A stretch of 64,000 bases of DNA, from NCBI RefSeq assembly GCF_900116045.1, contig NZ_LT630450.1, forward strand, positions 1,417,501-1,481,500, written 5' to 3'. The notes under the pieces are model-generated. The model had not been told where the DNA came from. It worked only from the letters and a program-made list of their open reading frames with translations, and did no database searches. The position numbers and the translations under genes are program-made. The DNA comes from Desulfovibrio piger (GTDB taxonomy: Bacteria; Desulfobacterota; Desulfovibrionia; Desulfovibrionales; Desulfovibrionaceae). Of this stretch, positions 57,074-64,000 are shown piece after piece; the stretch's first letter is position 1, and every line of letters begins with the position of its first letter.

Positions 57074-58237
57074 ATGACACAACTGGCCGTTGCCGTCAGC
57101 GGCGGCGTGGACAGCCTCTGCGCCCTCCTGCGCCTGCGCGGACAGGGACACGACGTCCTGGCCCTGCACGGGCTCTTCCTGCCCGATGCCGCATCCTCCG
57201 GCCCGCGCCCGGCCCATGACGGCCCCCGTCTGCTCACGGCGGCGGAAGCTCTGGACGCGCCCCTGCCCCCTGCCAGCCGTCAGGCGGTGGAAGGCCTGCG
57301 CACAGCCTGCGGGCAGCTGGGCATCCCCCTGCATGTGGCCGACATGCGCGCCGTCTTCGACAGGGAGGTCGTCACGCCCTTCGTGCGGGCCTATGCCCGG
57401 GGCCGGACGCCCAATCCCTGCGCGCTCTGCAACCGGGCCATCAAGTTCGGGGCCCTGCTGGACGCCGCCCTGGGCCTGGGGGCCGACCGCATCGCCACCG
57501 GCCATTACGCCCGCCTGCAGGAGGGCCCTTCCGGCCCGCTGCTGGCCGCGGCGGCCGACCTGTCCAAGGACCAGAGCTATTTCCTCTCCCTCGTGCCCCT
57601 GGAGCGCCTGCGCCGGGCCGTGTTCCCCCTTGCCCGGCAGGACAAGGCCGCCAGCATCGCCCAGGTGCGGGAGGCGGGCCTGGACGTGCCCGTGCCGCAG
57701 GAAAGCCAGGAGATATGCTTCATCCCCGCCGGAGAGGATGCCTACCGGGCCTTTCTGGAACGGCGCTGGCAGGCGGAAGGCCTGTCCCTGCCCGGCGGCG
57801 GCCCCGTCCTGCTGGAAGAGGCCGGCAGCGACGGCCGCCCCGCGCTGCGCCCGCTGGCCCGGCATGAAGGCCTGTGGCGCTACACCGAAGGCCAGCGCCG
57901 GGGCCTGGGCATCGCCCACAGCGAGCCCCTCTATGTGCTGCGCAAGCAGGAAGAGGACAATACCCTCGTGGTGGGCGGCAGGGCCCGTCTGGGCATGCAC
58001 GGCTGCCTCACCGGCCCCGTCAACCTGCTCTGCCCGCCCGAACAGTGGCCGGACACCCTGCTGGCCCGCCTGCGCCATCGCCAGCGCCCCACCCCCGCCC
58101 GGGTGGAGATCACGGACGACGGCCTGCGCATCACGCTGGCGGAACCGCAATTCCCCAGTGCCCCCGGACAGGTGGCCGCCATCTACGATGACCAGGGCCG
58201 CGTGCTGGCCGGGGCGCTGGTACGGGAACTGTTCTAG
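57074..58237 (+). CDS. mnmA: tRNA-specific 2-thiouridylase MnmA
   Basis: A 387-residue enzyme that thiolates U34 of Lys, Glu and Gln tRNAs. The ATP pyrophosphatase loop is SGGVDS (9-14). The two catalytic cysteines are C119 in PNPCALCNRAIKF and C215 in SQEICFIP. The segment 35-70 is longer and more variable than in E. coli MnmA. AAGGAG precedes the ATG. Genes follow on the opposite strand, with a shared terminator between. Confidence 0.92.
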   Translation: MTQLAVAVSGGVDSLCALLRLRGQGHDVLALHGLFLPDAASSGPRPAHDGPRLLTAAEALDAPLPPASRQAVEGLRTACGQLGIPLHVADMRAVFDREVVTPFVRAYARGRTPNPCALCNRAIKFGALLDAALGLGADRIATGHYARLQEGPSGPLLAAAADLSKDQSYFLSLVPLERLRRAVFPLARQDKAASIAQVREAGLDVPVPQESQEICFIPAGEDAYRAFLERRWQAEGLSLPGGGPVLLEEAGSDGRPALRPLARHEGLWRYTEGQRRGLGIAHSEPLYVLRKQEEDNTLVVGGRARLGMHGCLTGPVNLLCPPEQWPDTLLARLRHRQRPTPARVEITDDGLRITLAEPQFPSAPGQVAAIYDDQGRVLAGALVRELF

Positions 58238-58304
58238 CCCGGATGACCGGGAGGGAGGCAGACCGACTGTTCCATTTTGCAATATCCCGCTCCGGCAACG
58301 GACC

Positions 58305-58350
58305 ATAAAAAAACGTCCCTGTGACAGAGCACAGGGACGTTTTCCGTTTT
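58305..58350. terminator. Bidirectional terminator between mnmA and next gene
   Basis: ACGTCCCTGTG and CACAGGGACGT form an 11-base perfect stem with a six-base loop, flanked by AAAAAAA on the left and TTTCCGTTTTC on the right, between convergent genes. Confidence 0.9.
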
Positions 58351-58365
58351 CAGGACAGGGCAGGT

Positions 58366-58815
58366 TCAGCGCAGCACGAGGCCGGGATCAGCCGGGCAGC
58401 GCATGCCTTCCAGCAGGGGCGCGGCCGGGGGCAGCTCGCCCAGCACGCTGACCAGGACGAAACGTCCGTTGGACTGCGCCAGGAAACAGACGCCCTCCTG
58501 ACCGTCTTTCTTGATGGGGAAGCTGTACTGCCCCTCCCGCTCCACGGGATCGGCCGTGGCTCCGGTCACGGAGGCCAGCTCCGCCGCGATCTGGGCGGGG
58601 GCAAGGCCCGCATCGGCGGCCACCATCACGGCTATGGCCGTCCGGCGGTCCGCCTGCCGGAGCAGCAGCGTGGAAGTGGTCCCGGACGTGTTTTCCTCCA
58701 CGACGCTCCAGCCCTCAGGCAGAGGAAAAAAGACCCCGGCCACTTCCTTCTCCGCGGCCGGCGCAGGAACGGCCAGCAACAGGATCAGCAGGCCTGCCAG
58801 CAGTATTTTTTGCAT
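58366..58815 (-). CDS. Small secreted protein of unknown function
   Basis: A 149-residue protein with a signal peptide (MQKILLAGLLILLLAVPAPA, residues 1-20). The mature part begins AEKEVAGVFFPLPEGWSVVEE, a pattern seen in small periplasmic proteins with a PsbP- or DUF-like beta fold. Two Cys (about 110 and 138) could form a disulfide. GAGGAG precedes the ATG. It is followed by the mnmA-convergent terminator and lies 150 bases after murJ on the same strand. Confidence 0.65.
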   Translation of the reverse strand: MQKILLAGLLILLLAVPAPAAEKEVAGVFFPLPEGWSVVEENTSGTTSTLLLRQADRRTAIAVMVAADAGLAPAQIAAELASVTGATADPVEREGQYSFPIKKDGQEGVCFLAQSNGRFVLVSVLGELPPAAPLLEGMRCPADPGLVLR

Positions 58816-58964
58816 CTTCGTCTCCTCGATGGTGATGGAAAAACCATGCAGCCCGCCACAGGGCTAACAGGCATGGCGGCGGGCGCCCCGCCCGGGGCAC
58901 GCCTTCCTGTGGGGGACAGGCCGCTGTCCGAAGCCCCGGCCAGAACGACAGTGCGTCGTCCTCC

Positions 58965-60584
58965 CTAGGCCTGCCCCTGGGCACGGCCGCGCCGCAGCCG
59001 CCGCCAGACAGGTTCCAGTATGCCGGGTGCCAGCCTGCAGCTCAAGGGCAGGAAGACCACGGCAAAGGCCAGACCGCTGGCGGCGCAGGCCAGACAGGCC
59101 TGGGCCACGGCAGGCAGCGCCAGCACCCCGGAGGCGCGCAGGCTGTCCAGCCCGTACTGGGCCGCCCAGGAGGCCGCCCCGGCGGGCAGGGAGCACAACA
59201 GGGCCCGGCCGGACAGGGAAAGCAGGCCCGCGAAGGCGCCCGTGCCCTGCCGTCGTGCCCAGATGGCCACCAGCCAGAGCACATAGGCGCTGACGCTCAC
59301 CGCCGAGGTCAGGGCGATGGCCCACGCGCCCAGGGGCACGGCCCACCAGTAATAGACCGGCAGGGCCAGCAGGGTCATGGCCGTGCCCGTGGTGGCCGGG
59401 GTCAGGGTATCGCCGTCGGCATAGAAGGCGCGCACCAGCACCATGTACACGATCCACAGCGGCGTGGCGGCCAGCATGATCTGCAACAGGGGCGTGCTGG
59501 CCACGGTCTCGGCCAGGCCGAAGCGGCCGCCCTGGAAGATGACGCCCATGATGGGCCGGGCGGCCACGCCCATCCAGAGGGCGCAGGGGATGATGAGGCC
59601 CACGCTGGCCCGCAGGGCCGCGCTCAGGGTCTGGTCGAAGCGCTCCTTCTCGCCACTGGTCAGCAGGGAGACCAGGAAGGGATAGGAGGCCACGGCGGCC
59701 GCCTGTCCCATGAGGCCCACCGGCACCTGCATGATGCGCCGGGCATAGTTGAGCAGGCTCACGGCGCCGTCGCCCACCAGCGAGCCGAACACGCGCATGA
59801 ACTGCTCATCCAGAAAGATGACGGTCTGGCCCAGCATCAGGGGCAGGGCCATGATCAAAAAGCGCTTGAGCAGCGGGTGCCGGAAGACCGGCGAAAGGCG
59901 CAGCCCCCCGGCGGCGGCCACCCGGAAGGGCAGCAGAAAGGCCCCCAGACCGGCCCCCACGGTCACGCCCACGCAATAGCCGGTCATGCCGCCCAGTTCC
60001 CATTCGGCGGGCAGGGCCATGCCCTGCGTCAGCCAGGGCAGCAGCAGGCCGCCCGCGATGATGCAGCCGTTGTAGATCAGGGGCGCCAGCGCGGGCACGC
60101 GGAACTGCCGCCGCATGTAGAGCAGGGCCGTGACGCAGGCCCCGCACAGGAAGAAGACCTGCGCGGGCAGGATGATGCGCATGAAAAAGGCCAGCCGCGC
60201 CGTCTGGGCGGCATCGAAGCCCGGGGCCGTGATGCGGGCCAGCTCTTCGGCGCCCAGCATGCCCGCCCCCGTCACCAGCAGCGAGGCCACCACCATCCAG
60301 CAGAAGATGCAGGAGAAAAAGCGCCAGCCGTCGTCCTCGTCCTCCTGGAAGCGCCGGGACAGCAGGGGGATGATGGTGATGGCCATGATGCCCCCGGCCA
60401 GCAGGTGGTTGATGATGTCCGGCACCACGAAGGCCGCGAAGTACATGTCCGCTTCACTGCCCGCGCCGAACTGCCAGGAGATGACCTTGTCGCGCACCAG
60501 TCCCATGAGGCGGGAGAGGATGGTGCTGGCGGCCAGGATCAGGGCCGCCGCGCCCATGCGCTGTTTTTGCGAGAAAAAGCTCAT
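58965..60584 (-). CDS. murJ: Lipid II flippase MurJ
   Basis: A 539-residue membrane protein of the MOP superfamily with about 14 helices, which moves lipid II across the membrane for peptidoglycan synthesis. ILAASTILSRLMGLVRDKVISWQFG at the N-terminus and the arginine in that first cavity helix are typical; GLMGQAAAVASYPFL and FYADGDTLTPATTG are other MurJ motifs. Its ATG overlaps the RNase R stop (ATGA), so it is translationally coupled to rnr. Confidence 0.92.
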   Translation of the reverse strand: MSFFSQKQRMGAAALILAASTILSRLMGLVRDKVISWQFGAGSEADMYFAAFVVPDIINHLLAGGIMAITIIPLLSRRFQEDEDDGWRFFSCIFCWMVVASLLVTGAGMLGAEELARITAPGFDAAQTARLAFFMRIILPAQVFFLCGACVTALLYMRRQFRVPALAPLIYNGCIIAGGLLLPWLTQGMALPAEWELGGMTGYCVGVTVGAGLGAFLLPFRVAAAGGLRLSPVFRHPLLKRFLIMALPLMLGQTVIFLDEQFMRVFGSLVGDGAVSLLNYARRIMQVPVGLMGQAAAVASYPFLVSLLTSGEKERFDQTLSAALRASVGLIIPCALWMGVAARPIMGVIFQGGRFGLAETVASTPLLQIMLAATPLWIVYMVLVRAFYADGDTLTPATTGTAMTLLALPVYYWWAVPLGAWAIALTSAVSVSAYVLWLVAIWARRQGTGAFAGLLSLSGRALLCSLPAGAASWAAQYGLDSLRASGVLALPAVAQACLACAASGLAFAVVFLPLSCRLAPGILEPVWRRLRRGRAQGQA

Positions 60585-62992
60585 CCGCGTCTCCCCCGTC
60601 CCGCGGGACGCCGCCCCCCGCGATCCCCGTCCCGGCGGGCCTGGCCTTTGCCGCGCACGGGGCGCTGCCCGTCGCGGTCACGGCCCCGGCGCTGATGCGG
60701 CAATTTGGCATGACGGGCCGGAGCCTTGCCCGGCCGTCCCTGCCGCCCGCGCGACACTCGTCCGCCGCGGCGGGCCGCCACGCCCAGCTCCGTGGGCAGC
60801 AGGCGGATCTCCAGACGGCCGCTGTGCACCTCGGCCAGCACCACCTCCAGGGACTGGCCCATGCTCCAGCACAGGCCCGAGCGCTGCCCCACCAGACACT
60901 GGCGGCGGGCATCGAAGTCGTACCAGTCGTCGCCCAGATCCTCCACGCGGATCATGCCTTCCACGGGCATCTCGCTCAGTTCCACGAACAGGCCGAAGTC
61001 GTTGACGCCGGCCACCACGCCCCGGAAGCGCTCGCCCACGCGGCCCTCAAGGGCCATGCAGGCCAGACGCCGGGCCATCTCGCGCTCGCAGTCCAGGGCG
61101 TCCCGCTCGCGGCGGTTGAGCTGGTCGGCCACGCGCAGCAGCTTCTGCCCGGCGGGCAGGGCGCCGCCGTACAGGCCCAGGCTGGCCTTGAGCGCCCGGT
61201 GCACCAGCAGGTCGGCATAGCGGCGGATGGGCGAAGTGAAATGGCAGTAGGCACGGGACGCCAGACCGAAGTGGCCTTCGTTCTCCGGCTGGTAGCGGGC
61301 CTGGGGCATAGCCCGCAGGCACAGGCGCCCCACCAGGAACTCCCGGTCAGAGCCCTGCACGTCCCGCAGGATGCCCTGCAGGGCCGAGGCCGAGGGCTTC
61401 ACGGGCACCAGAGCGGGGTCGATGGCTTCCAGGGAATCGAACAGGCTCTCCAGCCGCTCGGGATCGGGCTGGGGATGCACGCGGTAGAGGAAGGGCTCCT
61501 TCGGGGCGCCCTCCACGCTGCCGTCGGCTTTCAGGCCGCCCAGATGGCGGGCCACGGCTTCGTTGGCCGCGATCATGAATTCCTCGATGAGGCGGTGCGC
61601 GTCATGGCGCACACGGCGGGACACGCGCAGCAGGCGGCCCTTGCCGTCAAAGCTGTATTCCGGTTCCGGCAGGTCGAAATCCAGGCTGCCCCGGCGCTGC
61701 CGGGCCTCGCGCAGGCAACGGTACAGTCCGAAAGCCGTCTCCAGCATGTCCAGCACTTCCTGCCCGCGCGGTCCCGCGGCCAGCGCGGCACGGGCCTGCC
61801 CGTCCCTGTCCAGCAGGCAGGCCTTGACCTGATCGTAGGTCAGGCGGGCCGCCGAGCGCATGACCACCGCCGCGAAGCGCGGTTTGCCCGGCTGCCCGGT
61901 GGCGGAAAAGGGGATCTCGGCCAGCATGGCCAGCCGGTCCTCGTCAGGGCGCAGGCTGCACAGGCCGTCGCACAGGGCGGGCGGCAGCATGGGCTCCACC
62001 GACGTGGGGAAATACCAGGAATTGCCGCGCGCCAGGGCTTCGGTATCCAGCGCCGAGCGCGGGCGCACATAATGGCTCACGTCGGCGATGGCCACACGCA
62101 GGAGCCAGCCCCCGCCGGGACGGGCCTCCACCTGCACGGCGTCGTCGAAGTCGCGGGCATCGGCGCCGTCGATGGTCACCAGCGGCAGCGCGCGCACATC
62201 CTCGCGCCCGGCCATGTCGGCATGCTGGGGCGCGGACGGCAGAGCGTCGGCCTCGGCCTGGACCCGGGGCGGGAACTCCCGCGGTACCTCGTGGTTGAGC
62301 TTGACCAGATCCTCCTGCACGGCGATGTCGTCTTCCCGGCCCACGGCCTGCAGCAGGCGCGCCTGCCAGAGGTCGGCTGCCAGACGCTTTTCCGGCGCTA
62401 CCAGCAGCAGCGAGCCGCCGGAAGGGCGCTCCATGTCCCCGGGCAGCTCCACGCTGACATCGAAGGGCATGCGGCTGTCCGCCGGACGGCACAGGGCACG
62501 GCGTCCGGTCACATGGATCACATGCACGGGCACTTCGCGGCAGCCGCGCTCCAGCACCTCCACGATGCGGCCTTCCCGGCTCTTGCCGCGGGCATGCGAA
62601 CGCGGCGACAGGGCCACGCGCACCATGTCCCGATGCCAGGCATCGCCCGCCTGCAGGGGATGGATGAAGATGTCCGGGCCGGCCACCTGCCCGTTGTCGC
62701 CCAGGGGCGTCACGAAACCGCCCGCGCCGCTGCGCAGGGCCATATAGCGGCCGCGCACCTGGCGCAGGCCGTCGGCACGGGCCCAGAGCCCGCCCTGCAG
62801 GCGCACCAGCCGGCCTTCGTCAGCCAGGGCGTAAAGCTGGTCTTCCAGCATCTTGCGGGCCGCACGCGGCAGGCCCGTGACCCGCAGCAGGGCATCCAGG
62901 CGCAGGGGGCGCTCCTGTTCGTGGAATATCTCCAGCAGCTCGGTATCAGAAAGGCTGGCCGGAAGATCGAAATAGTTGTTTTTCTTGCTCAT
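60581..62992 (-). CDS. rnr: Ribonuclease R
   Basis: An 803-residue 3'-to-5' exoribonuclease able to degrade structured RNA. N-terminal helix-turn-helix and cold-shock-like domains (to about 200) precede the RNB catalytic domain, with DARDFDDA (278-285) carrying the metal-binding aspartates and FTSPIRRYADLLVH later. An S1 domain follows (about 655-735), and a basic Arg/Gly-rich tail ends the chain. AAGGAT precedes the ATG at 62992; the earlier part of the open frame is not supported. It heads an operon with murJ. Confidence 0.93.
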   Translation of the reverse strand: MSKKNNYFDLPASLSDTELLEIFHEQERPLRLDALLRVTGLPRAARKMLEDQLYALADEGRLVRLQGGLWARADGLRQVRGRYMALRSGAGGFVTPLGDNGQVAGPDIFIHPLQAGDAWHRDMVRVALSPRSHARGKSREGRIVEVLERGCREVPVHVIHVTGRRALCRPADSRMPFDVSVELPGDMERPSGGSLLLVAPEKRLAADLWQARLLQAVGREDDIAVQEDLVKLNHEVPREFPPRVQAEADALPSAPQHADMAGREDVRALPLVTIDGADARDFDDAVQVEARPGGGWLLRVAIADVSHYVRPRSALDTEALARGNSWYFPTSVEPMLPPALCDGLCSLRPDEDRLAMLAEIPFSATGQPGKPRFAAVVMRSAARLTYDQVKACLLDRDGQARAALAAGPRGQEVLDMLETAFGLYRCLREARQRRGSLDFDLPEPEYSFDGKGRLLRVSRRVRHDAHRLIEEFMIAANEAVARHLGGLKADGSVEGAPKEPFLYRVHPQPDPERLESLFDSLEAIDPALVPVKPSASALQGILRDVQGSDREFLVGRLCLRAMPQARYQPENEGHFGLASRAYCHFTSPIRRYADLLVHRALKASLGLYGGALPAGQKLLRVADQLNRRERDALDCEREMARRLACMALEGRVGERFRGVVAGVNDFGLFVELSEMPVEGMIRVEDLGDDWYDFDARRQCLVGQRSGLCWSMGQSLEVVLAEVHSGRLEIRLLPTELGVAARRGGRVSRGRQGRPGKAPARHAKLPHQRRGRDRDGQRPVRGKGQARRDGDRGGRRPAGRGRRG

Positions 62993-63047
62993 AGATCCTT
63001 GTACGCCGCACAGGGCGGCGATGTTTGCACACGATGTCCGTCCGTCC

Positions 63048-63076
63048 TGCATACGGGCCCCGGGCCCGCTTGTCAA
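63048..63076 (-). promoter_or_regulatory. rnr-murJ promoter
   Basis: Minus-strand -35 TTGACA (63071-63076), 17-base spacer, -10 TATGCA (63048-63053), about 50 bases before the rnr start. Confidence 0.78.
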
Positions 63077-63090
63077 AGCCGGCAGACACA

Positions 63091-63122
63091 AGAGGGGCGG
63101 AAGGTCACCCTTCCGCCCCTCT
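63091..63122. terminator. Perfect 14-base-arm hairpin upstream of rnr
   Basis: AGAGGGGCGGAAGG and CCTTCCGCCCCTCT pair with a four-base loop. It is followed by GTCATC and has no T tract. It lies upstream of the rnr promoter and downstream of the BI-1 gene, so it may end or protect the BI-1 transcript. Confidence 0.5.
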
Positions 63123-63385
63123 GTCATCGCACGGGGTGGCCGCCATCATGCCATGCGGCCCTCCTTCTCCGGCCCTGTCAGCGATGTCTCTTGCTTCTGC
63201 AACAGGGCGTGGAGCCCCTCCCCTGCCCCTTGGGAAGAAGGAGGGATGTGGAGAAGCGAGCCACTTTCACCGCCGGCAGCCACCGAAGGCGGCCGCAGGC
63301 CGTGCCCATCGGGCCCGAACGCCCTGCGGACATCGCCAGCCTGGAAAAAGGCTTCCCTTCCCCCTGCTGGAAAAAACCCTTCCCG
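63123..63385. other. Intergenic downstream of BI-1 gene
   Basis: About 260 bases without a supported gene. It contains GGAGCCCCTCCCC and GAAGGAGGG runs near 63210-63245, and an imperfect GGGAAGGG/CCCTTCCC tract at about 63350-63385. These resemble the purine-arm palindromes in composition but do not match them. Confidence 0.4.
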
Positions 63386-64000
63386 CTAGTCGCGGTTGCC
63401 GCCGAACAGGCGCAGCAGCATCAGGAACAGGTTGATGAAGTCCAGATACAGTTCCAGGGCGCCCAGCAGGGCACCGCGGCGCATGGCCGTGGCGTCGTCC
63501 ACAGGGGCGTTCATGCCGAAGACGCGCAGCTTCTGGGTATCATAGGCGGTAAGGCCGGTGAAGATCAGCACGCCGATGCAGCTGATGACGAAGTCCATCA
63601 TGCTGCTGGCCAGGAAGATGTTGACGATGGACGCGATGATGATGCCGAACAGGCCCATGATCAGGAAGTTGCCCATGCCGGTCAGGTCACGCCTGGTCAC
63701 CGTGCCGTACACCGACATGGCCAGGAAGGTGCCCGTGGCCGTCAGGAAGGCATTGGCGATGGAGCCGATGGGATAGACCACGAAGATGCTGGACAGGGTC
63801 AGGCCGGTCAGGGCCGAATAGGCGATGAACACCGCCGTGGCCGTGGTGGCCGACATTTTGTGGACAGCGGCGCTCAGGGCGATGACCAGACCGAACTGGG
63901 CCACGATGAGGGCGATCATGATCGCCATGTTGCCCAGGATGGCCATCTGCAGGTCGGGGCTGGACGCCACGGCAAAGGCCGTCACGGCCGTGATGGCCAG
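63386..64000 (-). CDS. Bax inhibitor-1/YccA family membrane protein, 5' end cut
   Basis: At least 205 residues of a seven-helix membrane protein. AVFIAYSALTGLTLSSIFVVYP, GTFLAMSVYGTVTRRDLTGMG and the C-terminal TGLTAYDTQKLR followed by ALELYLDFINLFLMLLRLFG are BI-1/YccA hallmarks. E. coli YccA modulates FtsH; others are calcium leak channels. The frame is still open at the window edge (LAITAVTAFAV), so the true start is beyond 64000. Confidence 0.88.
   Translation of the reverse strand: MAITAVTAFAVASSPDLQMAILGNMAIMIALIVAQFGLVIALSAAVHKMSATTATAVFIAYSALTGLTLSSIFVVYPIGSIANAFLTATGTFLAMSVYGTVTRRDLTGMGNFLIMGLFGIIIASIVNIFLASSMMDFVISCIGVLIFTGLTAYDTQKLRVFGMNAPVDDATAMRRGALLGALELYLDFINLFLMLLRLFGGNRD

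Overview
The window looks like a chromosomal segment of a GC-rich Desulfovibrio-type sulfate reducer (Desulfobacterota). The evidence is a periplasmic two-subunit [FeFe] hydrogenase with a Tat-leader small subunit, a complete HydE/HydF/HydG maturation set, a second group-B-type [FeFe] hydrogenase, an outer-membrane porin of the kind found in Desulfovibrio, two-subunit class I fumarase, and a 16S rRNA 5' end on the minus strand at the left edge. It carries ordinary core genes with short operons on both strands. I see no insertion sequence, prophage, tRNA gene or CRISPR array. Species assignment is inference; no database was searched.

Layout. 1-370: 5' end of a 16S rRNA gene read leftward, with three tandem near-consensus promoters. 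615-6700: EamA exporter, Fur, a short FeoB-associated Cys-rich membrane protein behind a Fur-like box, ThyX, a lone TrpB and class I fumarase. 6800-12160: porin and LacI-type regulator (minus), divergent from an MHS-type transporter and a metallophosphoesterase. 12400-18700: B3/4-domain protein, phosphomannomutase, a second EamA exporter, an iron-sulfur flavoprotein, CrcB and a K+-channel-like protein. 18800-25200: a four-gene RbbA-like ABC export operon, then a cytochrome P460.

25200-34200 is the hydrogenase region, all on the minus strand: TM1266-type regulator, hydA, hydB, hydG, hydE, hydF and a previously unlisted 28-residue membrane peptide just after hydF. A separate group-B [FeFe] hydrogenase with its own promoter lies upstream. 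HydEFG would build the H-cluster for both enzymes. HypA/HypB follow at 36450-37560, implying a [NiFe] enzyme elsewhere.

34200-46000: SPOR- and AMIN-domain envelope proteins, ProC, CtpA with a YibQ-like deacetylase, a NhaD-type antiporter, SpeG-like acetyltransferase and TrmH. 46100-53460: UvrA (apparently leaderless), a frameshifted autotransporter, a GNAT enzyme and a NYN-domain nuclease-like protein. 53470-57000: a polar amino-acid ABC importer with two tandem paralogous binding proteins. 57000-64000: MnmA, a small secreted protein, RNase R overlapping MurJ, and a BI-1/YccA membrane protein cut by the right edge.

The most interesting signals are the 28-residue peptide closing the hyd operon, the two dissimilar [FeFe] hydrogenases sharing one maturation set, a dispersed purine/pyrimidine-arm palindrome family, the single-base frameshift in the autotransporter, and several palindromic operators over promoters.
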